NCBI GenBank assembly: GCA_963556255.1
Contig: OY744608.1
Coordinates: 70,709,077 to 70,773,076, forward strand
Origin: Allolobophora icterica
Lineage: Eukaryota > Annelida > Clitellata > Crassiclitellata > Lumbricidae
Reading direction: 5' to 3'
DNA length: 64,000 nt
A model generated the notes under the pieces. The model worked only from the letters and a program-made list of their open reading frames with translations. It was not told the DNA's origin and did not search any database. The translations under genes and the position numbers were made by a program. Below, one piece after another: positions 50,745 through 62,700 of this stretch. The first letter of the stretch is position 1, and every line of letters begins with the position of its first letter.

Positions 50745-53700
50745 GTAAGTACACTTCTCCTGCGCGGACCACAGTAACAGGATCTCTTATCACCTGTCTA
50801 TACACAGACAGACACACAGACGGACAGGCAGACAGACACAGACAGATAGACACAGACAGACACAGGCAGACACAGGTAGATACAGACAGGCGGTGCAATG
50901 AGCTGGTTCTGGAAATCTCCCAGGTAGACTGATTGACTGAATTGGTGAGGGATTGATTGTTTGTCTGATTGATCTATTGATTGAATGAGAGAATTCTTGA
51001 TTGTCTGTTTGAAGGTTATTATCAGATGAGTTACTGCTTATGACGCTGAGCGCCATCTTTTGATGCTTAGTCATCATGTAATGGTGCTCTGGAAATGCAG
51101 ACGAAATAACGATATTTATTAATAAGAAGAAGAAGGAGCTTAATTGACGAATGAGTCTTTGTATTAGAAAGATTTGTTGATTTGTCTGTTGGCTCATTTC
51201 AGCAAATCTTTCAACAGTTTCTCTGGGATAGCATCAGATTATTTAAGACAACAGAAGAGGAAGATTAGGGCAGAAATTCTTCAGTGCAAGAGTTGTAGAC
51301 TTGTAGAATGGTTTGGATGATAGTACTGTCTCAGTGGACACTATCACAGCATTTAAGAGGAAGCTATAGGGGAGATGGGGTATCAAGCATTACAGGTTAA
51401 CTTGCAATGTTTCTAACACAAATTACACGTATTCTTAACCACTTAAGACTCCCTTTATGTTATGCTTATGTTGTAATTGTATTGTTAATCTGACATTTAT
51501 AAAGCGCTACTTCAAGAAAAAAAACATATCAGTGGTGCTTCCGACCCGAACCAGAAAAATCAATGTCCAATAATACAGACTTCATACATTTGCGAAACTG
51601 TGGAAGAAAGAAACTGTTAATGTTATGTCATTTTATGTTAAAGCATAATTTTTATACACCTTTGGATTGTATCCTTTGAGCTTCAAAAACATAAAAAAAT
51701 TTAATGGTTGGTGTTTACAATTAGACACTGACATTTAATACATACGGAACTAATAATCTTTGCATTTGGTGATCTAGAGCAGCTCAGAAGGTTGGTGCCT
51801 CATCGAAGAAGAAGAAACATCGGACTGCTGGAAAAGAGAAGCAGTTAATGGCAGCTTTTCCGACAAATTTTGCCACCGTCCTTTTAAAGAATCCTCCTCC
51901 AGTGCCTCGAAATCTCCTCCGACCAATTGGACGAACGCAAAACGCTCTCTCTGGAAAGGTTACTTTCACTTTCACTTTCGTTCTTTCTGAAAACGTTACT
52001 TTCACTTTCGTTCTTTCTGGAAAGTTACTTTCACTTTCGTTCTTGGGACTCTCAGTTGTGTGGAACTCGGGAGCTGTGGCACTTCTTATTCTCTAGAATT
52101 TCCTTTTTCTTTTGTGGAACGATAAAACATCAGATCTCTTATCAGATATTGGTTGCGGTTCATTTGATTTTAGTGGTTAACGTGCTGGACTGTCACTTGA
52201 GAGGTCGCAGGTTCAAATCCCCTCCAGGGCAGAAATCTCAAGATTTCAGCTCCGTGTGCAATGAGTACACTGACGTAAGTTATATGCTGTCGGTTGGAGG
52301 ATCAGACGGTGACCCGCGCTCATATGCCGAGGTTAAGAAAATCAAGTCGCTAACACTTGCAACGCATAGCCGTCTCTTGGGGCAGAGCTTAAGGGACTGC
52401 AGTTCTTCTTTTGACGCAGTTAATTTAGTTCTTGAAGACACGATGGTCGTTTTCTTCAGTCTGTTACTTTTGACGACAGGTGAGGGTGATGTTGCGGGTC
52501 TGTCCCGTCGAAGGGGGCCACAGTTCGTTCCTGACGATCGATGCTCACAAGAACCAGGTCACGGCCTTTGACCCTTCGACCTACGGACATTCGACCTCTG
52601 CCTATCGACGACCTCTACCTCCGAAGATGTTCGGATTCGACGCAGTCTTTGCACCGAACGATCCACTGGTAATCAACCGCGCACTCTTCTTCCCTCTGCT
52701 GCATGATCCACTGACCTACTATACTATACCCCTACCTTATGTACATTGGACACTCAAGCTGCTACAAGAATACTATATCAACCTACCTACCTACCTTCCA
52801 ACCTACGTACCTATACGTGCTTACCTTCCAACCTGCATACCTACCTGCTTCCCTTCCAACCTACCTGCCTTCCAACTTACCTACCTACCTGCCTTCCAAC
52901 TAACCTACCTGCCTACCGACCTACCTAACTGCTGCACCTCCCTATTTATATCTGCCTGCCTACCTACTTGCATAGAACCTTACTTACTGAATAGCTGTAG
53001 AAAAAGGCTGATGATAAGATAGGAGAGAGCGTATTCTTAGAGTTGCTGTTGAATGAAGTCGAAGGACGAAGAGCAGAGTAGTTGTGAGCAGAGACGGATT
53101 GAGAGACTGATGATGATGATGATGGAAGCGGATTGAGAGACGAGGATGATGATGGAGACGTGTCTTCAGTTGTTGTCTGTTGTTCTTCTCTTTCAGTCGG
53201 AGATCTGTGCTACGAGTCTCGTCGATATTCTTCAGGCGGTTGTTGCAGGAGCCGACGGTTGTCTCTTCTGCTACGGACACGCCAGGATCGGTAGGCAATC
53301 GCCCCCACCGGCCCCAGACGCTTATCGGCCCCGGTCCCAGAGGCTTATTGGCCCCGGTCCCATATGCTTGTCGGCCCCGGTCCCAGCGGCTTATTGGCCC
53401 CGGTCCCATATGCTTGTCGGCCCCGGTCCCAGAGGCTTATTGGCCCCGGTCCCAGAGGCTTATTGGCCCCGGTCTCAGAGGCCTATTGGCCCCGGTCCCA
53501 GCGGCTTATCGGCGTCTCCACCACTTATATTCACTGTCTCGTTGAAGCTAAGCTACGTTATCTAATCTACATGTAACCTAAGAACTTCTATAGCACTAAT
53601 GTCGTAATGCTCAAGGCATCAGTTGATTGTCGCTATTAAACAACACCCTCGTTCAAGGCAAATTTCGGGATGAATGAGGTCGAACGCCAAGAAAGGTTCC

Positions 53701-56700
53701 GAGAAGACACGGAAGCAGCCGACGGAGAAACTTAAGTCCAGGAAAAGATGAGTTTTTTAGTCGAGATCTGAAGGCCAGAACAGACTTTGCAGTGCGAACT
53801 TTTACTGGAATCGAGTTCAGCTGGCTAGCGCGAGCAACGGAAAAGGAGGTGGACCTGCCGACAGCTGTCCTGGCCCATCGAACAGTCAGATTGATATGGT
53901 ATGATAGTGGTATACGGTAGATTAAGGTATGGTTAAGTACGAGAGTGGTATGGTCAGGAAGTATTTTTTATGCGTATATTCGGAACATTTATGTAGCTCC
54001 GTTTTAAGAGAAGCACTATAGAAAGTGTTAAAAGAAGGTGGTTTATGCCTTGGGGCTTTGGTTCGGTTGTGAGTGAGGTCATGAACTGTGTTGTTCTTTT
54101 GAAGGCAAGACTTATACGATGGTTGGAGATGAGTCTCCGTTGCGATTGGGAATGATTCCGAGCGCCATCTCGTGGCTCTTCCGTCTCATCAACGAACAGA
54201 AGGAACAAACGGGTGCTCGATTCTCCGTCCGAGTGTCCGCTGTTGAGGTGACTGGGAAACAGGAAGTGCTCAAAGACTTACTCGCTGACATCGCCTCATC
54301 AGGTCGGTCACTCGTTCTGCTTTCAATGTCTCATTCCCTGAAATAGTACTTAGACAAGTACTCTGGTTGGAGTACACATAAAAGTACTTGGTCTTATTCA
54401 CTTCACGAGGATTTTTCGGTGATCTTGGATCTCGATCTATCAGTGTCTGTCTGTGTGTGTGTCTGTCTGTCTGTCTATATGTATTCTTTATCTTTATTTC
54501 TCTCTGTCTTTCTCTCTTTCTCTGTCTTTCTCTCTTTCTGTCTTTCTCTCTTCTCTGTCTTTCTCTCTTTCTGTCTTTCTCCATGTATCTCTCTCTATTT
54601 TTCTTTGTTTGGCTGTATCTGTCTGTCTGTTTCTCTATGTTTGGCTGTATCTGTGTTTCTATCTCTGGCTGTATCTGTGTTTCAATCTGAACACTGTGCA
54701 GAGTTTTGCACCATTTCATGTCTTTGCACTTGGACTTAATCATCCAGTTGAGAATAAGTTGAACATTCGCTCTGATGTTTGTTTGTTCATTCGCTGAGGT
54801 TGCTTTTCAATCAGTATTAAGTTCATTTCATTAATGCCATTTACTGTTGCATGATTGAGCGAATGAGTAACATCTTTGAAACGGTTTCAGCTGCTGAATC
54901 CGGAGCCACTTCACCTGGGATGTACCTCCGAGAGGATCCGGTCTGTGGAACGCAGCTGGAGAATCAAAGTGAACTTAGAGCGCCAACTGCAGAACGAGCG
55001 GCTTACTTCCTGGACGCTGCCATTGCGGCCAGAACTGTTCCCGGTCAGACACAAGTCTATCAATGGATAATGCCTCTCTGTGATTCGATATGGTGCTATA
55101 TAAATTTCACACACATATACACACACATATTATAATGATTTATATTTATTGATCGATGCATAGACACAAACACATGCATACTTTTATATTTGCCCAACCA
55201 ACAATTACTATCCAGATTAACAGTCAGAATCATCGCTAATTCAACCTAAAAGATGAAAATTACTATACTTTAAGACAAAGTAGTAGAGTAATTACCTGTA
55301 ATAATCGTTTTAATTGTGAAAAACCACAGAGGCTGATGAAGACGCAAGAAACTCTCATCTGCTCTTCACGATCCACGTCTATCAATATCGAGTGGAAACA
55401 TCGAACGAAGGACAGAATGGAGGTATGAATCCCACTTCCTCTCTCTTCCTCAGACCACTTTCCTATACTGTGGTTAATTGTAAGTTTTTTAATCACAAAT
55501 TTATATAGCTCCTCTTCGAGAGAAACTCATCAGAGACGCTTTCAACCTAATGATGGAAACCAGGATAAAAAAATGGTTTTCAAGCGCTTAAGAAATACAG
55601 GTAAAGAAAGACCAAGAAGCTCGTTGTCGTAAGTACTAGGTAACCTATTCCAGAAAGTTGGACCAACCACAGCGAAGCTTCTGTGCTGTACTGTGGATGT
55701 TCTGGGTGAGGGAACAACCACGTCACCCTGTGCAGTAGAGCGAAGAAAGCTATGGCCAGGAATCAATGAGACTTCTAACCAAGTTGAAGAAATTCTATTT
55801 GCTGGGTTATATTATAAGAACTTGGTAAGGTTAATGCTTGATGTCATGGTATCTTTCGTGAATCTGAATGACTTGTTCATATTTATTCATTATTTATTTC
55901 TTTATTGTTGTTTGTATTATCACTGTTGCTGTCATTGTTGTTAGTGTAGTTTCTATTGTTATTGTCATAGTGGCTGGCGGTCGAAGTCGTCTCCATCTCA
56001 TTGACTTTGGTAGCTGCAGTCGGAACCGTGAAGGCAGTGCACTCAGCCTGTCTGCCCTTGGCACAGTCATCATGGCACTCCTCAACGGTCAGAGACACGT
56101 TCCTTACAGGTAATCCGACTACCTATATTCTCCTGATCCATAGAGTTTTCTATATACACCCTCTTCATATTTTTACTTCTTTCATCTTATTTTTACATTC
56201 CCGTTATTACTGTAGGTAAGTAAGTAAGTAAGTAATCCACCTTACAAAGTACCAGTGCATACATAGATACATACATACAAAACAGCAAAAGTGTAGCAAA
56301 CTCTCGGTAACAACGATGCAGTATTGTAAACAGTTTGGAAAGTTTAGAAACTGACAGCATAAAACTTTATATCGATGTATACAATACAATACAACTGTAT
56401 CTGATATGGCCCTCCTTGCGAAGCTCGGAAGTGCACACGACCCTATGATACATACATACATACATCATCTTCGTGTTGTTGGTGCAGAGAGAGTACTCTG
56501 ACTCAGCTCATCAAGGAATCTCTTGGCAGTCTGTCCTGTCACGCCTGCATGATCGTTCACGTGTCCCCGGCTCTGCAGGCCTACAACGAAACCCTTCAGG
56601 TTATGCAGCTCGCCACCAGATTACAACGAATGCGCACGAAGAGGAGGTCGAAGGTAACGAGACACATTTCGGACGTTATTGAATAGTATTTACACACTAT

Positions 56701-59700
56701 AACAACATGTTATGCGCACAGCTGGCCTTGTTTTCAGACACACGTGATATGATATACCTACACCTAGATACGATTTACTACACCTTTTTGAAAGATTTGG
56801 GAATTAGGTTTTCATATACATACACTCATGCATGCATACATACGTACATACATAATGTGCTATTATTATTATTATTTTTCCCCGAGGTACATATAATCCC
56901 TCAGGAGTCAGATAGTAAATAAGTGAAAATTGATCTCTGGAATGACCATTTATTATTATTGTTATTATAAACATTTCTAACGCACGCAAAGTCAGACAGA
57001 AATGCGAATCGGAGGCATGGTTAGTCATTGGCCAAGTTAAGAGCTGTTAGATAATAGATATCCAAATTCTTGAAAGGCAATAAGAAATAATGAGTTTTGA
57101 GGCGCTTTTTGAAGGAAGAGAAAGAGTCCGAACTTCAGATAAACATAAGTAGGCGGTTCCATTCCTTAGGGGCAGCAGAATGGAATGCACATACATGTGT
57201 GTATATATATGTATATATATATATGCATATATATATATGTACAATTTTTTGTACATAGACTGAGAGATGTTGCTGTGGAGCTTAAAGTTTGTTTTAGTTG
57301 TCGTCGAGTGTCATAAATTTATCAAAGGTCTGAAATTGAGTTTGTTTTTACTAGTACTCGAAGGTATTTGAAGAGACGTTCTTCGCATTATTAGAGGTTT
57401 TGGTGTCAGTTGAAGTCTATTATTAGCCGAATGTGGTTAAGTGCTGCACTTTTAAGCAAAGGAATTTAGAACTGAATGATCAGTTTAACGTTCGATTGTC
57501 ATTGGCCTCCATAGCAAAGACCTGTTCGGACTGGTCAATGAGCGTCTTCAGCACCTTTTAGATTTCAGTCGTTCTCGAAAGGCATTCTTGGAATTTTAAC
57601 ATACACTCATACATACTTAAACACATACCTACACATACTTACATACATACGTTCATGCATACATTCATACATAGGCCCCTATGTATTGTGTTGTATTTTA
57701 TCTAGAAATTTATAAAGCGCCTCTCGCAGAATAGGCCCTAACTATTCAGAGAACTATCAGCACTGAAGCCACGGGGAAACAGAAATGCCTTTAGAGAACG
57801 CGAGACCGATGAGGAAAAGCCGGTCATAAGTTTGGCCCTGAGCAGACGGGGAGAGTCATTCCAGATCGTGGGACCCACCACAGCAAACGCCCGGTGCTGG
57901 ACCAAGGCAGTTTTAGCCCCTGGAACAAAAAGCCGATTTACAGAGAGCAATGAGTGAGAAGAAGATGCAGATAGCGTACATATAATGCATACATACACAG
58001 ATTTTCCCATCTTGCAATTATAATTGACTGAATTTGTTTACTGCAATAGTTTTCAAGCACCAGTTCGGAGGACAGTTCGTGCGATGAGAACGCCCGGATT
58101 CGGTCTCGAATGCGCCTCGGAGTGCGGATGGGAACACTTCGCGAGGGGTCCGTCTGCAGCACGGACTACACCTCCAGCAGCGAACAATCATGTGACACAG
58201 TCATCTACATGGGAGACAATGGATATCCAGTCAGCGACCGCGACCTCACCGACTGTGAGGGTCCTCCGAGGGGTACGGCTATTCCAAGACCTCGCTTCAC
58301 TCCCCCCTCAGGACTCGTCAAGACGTCATCTCTGGCGAAAGTCGAAGAAGTCATCGACGGTCGACACCATTCGACACAACCCTATTCGATGCCGTCTCCC
58401 TACGGAAGCCTCACGCAGCAGTCGAAAAGCGCTTCCGGAAAGTCGCGCCTGCACAAGTTCGTACGAGGATTTACGGAGCAGGAGTTGCTGGATAACGATT
58501 TGGGTAAAGCTAAGGATGTTCGTTCTGGATCAGGACGATCAATTGGCGGTGAACGGTGGATCGATGGACCTGGATCGATGTTCCAGAATCCTGGATCGAG
58601 GGATAGTGAACAGTGGGTGGATGGACCACCGGAGTTTCGAATGGACACACGGCCAGAGGAATCGAGTCTTATTCGTTCGCCGGCAAAAGTGGCATCGATT
58701 GAAGGGAGTCACAGCTCAGGGAATAAGTTGTTTGTGAGCGGAGGAGGTATTTCGAGGATTCCGCACAAAGCGGCTCGTACAGCAAAGATAGCGATGCTGT
58801 TTAAGAGGGAAACGTCTCCAGCTGAGGAAGAAACCTCCCAGGGGAAGAACAACTGCAGAGTGAGTCAGAGCGAAACGATGGAGGCTCAGTCTGGTCTGGA
58901 TGCATCGGAGATCGTCAGCCGGGATGAATCCAGTGGCCAGAGTTTTCTTACAGCCACAGATTCCTGCATCAGTTCTTCAGATCTTAAACAGTCTGACTGT
59001 ATCAGAACGAGCGCTGGTGATTCCAGCATGCATACCGAGGACAGTGGTAATACGTATGGTGATACCAGTTTATATTCAGGTGGTAATACCAGTTCATTCT
59101 GTGACGGAACAAAAACTGGGCAGGATGAACTGTGTCGTGGGGAAGTTGTTGCTCTTGGTAATCAAGTAACGGAAACGAATATCGACGAAGTCGTCTTACA
59201 CGATCAGCAGCACAACTTGGCCGGGAAGGGAGACTCTGAGGAGAATCTAGCGGATGGTTACGAGCGTTTGCCATGCGATGGAATTGACAATATTAACTGC
59301 AACACGTCTTCTCTGCACTCTGATGAACTGATTCGTGAAGAAGATGTTAAAACTTCAAAACACTCTGATGAATCTGACAGACCTTTGCAAAACCTCGGAC
59401 CAAGTGCCAATGAAGATCGAGACACGGAAGCGACCGAAAGAACTGATCCCCTGGGGAGTGAGGATGTCGCTCAGATCCGTAAACCGTCTGCATTGAAGCT
59501 GGACATTGAGAGTCTGTTCTTGCAGAATCGAGAGTCAATCTATGAGCTTCAGATGGACCAGGAACTGGAACACGGAAGCCGCGAGAGCCTTCAGCGGCTC
59601 ATGTATGGTTCAGACGACGACTCTTCCGTCTGGAACTCGGAGCCTCATTCTGTCGAAGTGGTGGATGAGAGCAACCCATTCCTCGAAGCTTTGTCTCTGG

Positions 59701-62700
59701 CTTCCTTCAACGATCTGCTGGGACAAAGCAGCGTTCACCTACTGCACGCTAGCAACCACGAAGGTGGCAGTACGTTGGTTCAGTTGGATACTGAACGCTC
59801 TAGCGACGCTGATGGTCAATTGGATGGGGATATGCAGGTGACCCAGTCTGCTGCCATTGCTGCTAAGGAGGCTGTTGTATCGGACAATGTGATTAATGTT
59901 TCAAATGATGTAAACGAGAGTGTGCGGGCGATAACGAAGGCACCTTCAGAGGGTGCCTTGTGTTCAACTTCCAAAGACTGTGCTGCCCAGAGTCTCACAA
60001 AGTCCTCGTCCTCTGCATCTAATGACTGTCTGGATCTGACTACCTCAATGACGTCGGGGATCGTCCCAAGGGCGGCCTCAACCCCCATCAAGCCCTCCAG
60101 CCTTCGACTGCCCACCAGTCGAATAGCTTCGTCAAAACTACCTGAGGTCGCTACAAAATCTGATTCGTCCAAGAAGCCACCGCCTACGCCTCGAACATCG
60201 TCTCTGGCCAACGTTAAAAAAACCCAAGTTACGAATAGCGAAACAAATTCAACTTTAGAGCAGCCGAGCACTCTTGCTCAAAGCGCCAGAAGTCAGTCGA
60301 AAATCTCTTCAACAGCCAAAGATTCGTCGGTGAAATCTGGTGATGAGAAAGAGAGCACTGGCGTCAAAAGGCTGACCACTTTTGGTTTCAAAACGACTCA
60401 ACCTTCGCTCGCTAAACCTTCAGTGCCTAAAACAACTAGCAATAACAACAGCGCATCGAGCAAGAAAAAATCCCCAGTCGTCACCGTCGCCTCTCCAAAA
60501 CTCCCGGTACCAGCCTCACCGGCAACCTCAACAAAAAGCGCAAAGCAATCGCGCATTGCCTTACCAACAAGCAGCACGAAGAAAAGCAAGCTGTCACCAA
60601 AGGCTAGTAGCGACATCTGTGGTCGAGCGGAAGCTCCTTCCACTGTTATCGAAAAGGATGGGAGGCTTCTGTCGCCGTATCATCTGGTGACGAAGCCTCG
60701 CGTCTCAGTCCATTCGAGCAGTGGTCATGGCAGCGATGGCAGCTCCGTTGTGGACAATCGGATCGTAAAGTCAGGGAGCAAGACGAGCGAAGTGGAGGTG
60801 AGCAGCGGATACGAGAGCATGATCCGTGACAGCGAGGTGACTGGAACGTCGTCGAGTCAGGACTCGAACAGTGAATGTGCTTCGTCTGGAAAGGGAAGAG
60901 GAATCAAGATCTTCCGGAAGAAAGGCTAGTCTCTTGTTTTTTTCCTGACTTTTTTCCTAAGACTTAGTCTTTAGATATTTTATTTTTTATGTCAGTTAGG
61001 GACATCAATTTAAAGTTCATTGGCTGATATGACGGTGTCCTTGATTTCATGATCGTATTCAACACTTCTTCTTACAGTCTGCATCAATCATGAACTCGTA
61101 CACTGTCTAAATAGATGTATACATACATCCATACATCCATACATACATACATACATACATACATACATACATACATACATACATACATACAAACATACAC
61201 GTGTACGTACATACACTCATATAATCATAGTGTGATTTGCTGTGCGTGCAGCCAAGGGTCGGAGTCGTTCAGCGCCGGCCAGATGGAACCCTGCAGTGGA
61301 CGGGACAGTGGTTCATGTGTCCCGCAGGCAATTCGTTCAGTCGAGGGCGGCATTGGCTCTCATCGGTCGCCACTGCACAACGGACAGCGTCCCAGAGGAA
61401 CCGCCCCTGGAAATCAAGACATTCAATTCGGAAGACGTCGAAAGGATGTCGAGGTGGAGGAAGAAAGAAGCGGAGGTAAGAATTCACGTCTCCTTTTCAT
61501 AAGCAATACCGATAACTATCAGGTTTTAAAGCAACAATGTCTAATGCACAAGGCAGCAACCGATGGCACATCAAAACCAAGCTGTCAATACATCCAGAAT
61601 ATCAGTCGCTAAGATAGAGAGGCAGGCTGTGGTGGATAAGCAAGTTGAAAAGGTAAAAATCTTAACAACATGACAATTTTAAGTAACAGCAGAATCATAA
61701 TGAAGAGGTACAGAGGATAGTTTCAAAATCTAGGTCCAGCAACCGATTATCATTTGTTTACGACTCTAGAAAGAAAACTCAGAAAGTGATTAACTATATA
61801 ACCACATGAGCAGAGAACCGCTTTACCGTTTTCAGTGCATTGTCATTGCAATCTAATGCTTTAACAACGTCGCCTTCCAAGGCACTTTTGCTCTCCACCA
61901 GATAAGTTCCAAAATGTCTTCTTCTTTGGAGCAGTTTCAAGCACGAAGTATCATTTCTGACTTGTGGAAAAAGAATTAAAACGTTGTGGTAAGTTGAGCG
62001 CAATGTGTATTCGTATGTTAGCAGAATTGGACAGAATTAGTAATTCTTTTGAGTTCTTCCTGTTATGGTTTTTCCTTGGTTTGTTTTCCTCAGCTGCAGT
62101 CTTTGCAGGAACGTCGTTGTCGAATTCAGGAACTGCTGACCATTCAATCGACTCTGAAGCGAAATCTGGCCAGATCGAAAGAGATTCTTATGGTCGATCG
62201 CGACAGTTGGAGTTACGACTGTAAGCAGAATTTCTCTTTTATTTCAGCGTTTTGTGATTCAAATTCAGTTTTATCTGGAATTTTATATACCATAGTTTTC
62301 TAAAACAAGTTTCTTCTAACTGTATCTTTAGTTTATCAGTTGTTTCTGTTTTGTTAATCGTTATCATAAACTCCAAATTTCTAAAGCACCACTTGAGTGC
62401 TAGGCGCAGGGCACCAGCTTTTTCACGAGTGCTGTTATTTGAATCTGAATCATTATCAGACGGCCAGATTCACTGACGTAAAGACTGTCATTGTTCTGTG
62501 AAGTGCCCACTTGTAACATCTAAGGCAGATCCTGTTTTAGCAAATGCTAAAACAGGATCTACAAATCAAGAAGGTTTCAGTAGAAAGAGGGTAACGCCAT
62601 ATTGCCATTTGCCTCTTTTCCGCAAATGCTTGAAGAGCATTTGTTTCATTGTGTTATGTCCGGAGCAGTCTCTCGTGAAGTGGCACTTTATTATAAATTT

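Noticed and set aside
53146..53576. Possible Gly-Pro repeat protein
   Set aside because: Only the first part is the KIF26 exon; the rest is the intronic 23-bp minisatellite.
58024..58737. 237-codon frame overlapping the start of the large kinesin exon
   Set aside because: It lies in a different frame from the family-matching 958-codon frame and has no recognisable content.
58400..60643. Antisense frames inside the 2.9-kb exon
   Set aside because: Shadows of the sense coding frame; no family resemblance and no splice or start support.
60929..60929. TAG at 60927-60929 as the simple end of the kinesin gene
   Set aside because: Three downstream exons match the conserved KIF26 C-terminus in order and phase, so this stop is at most an isoform end.
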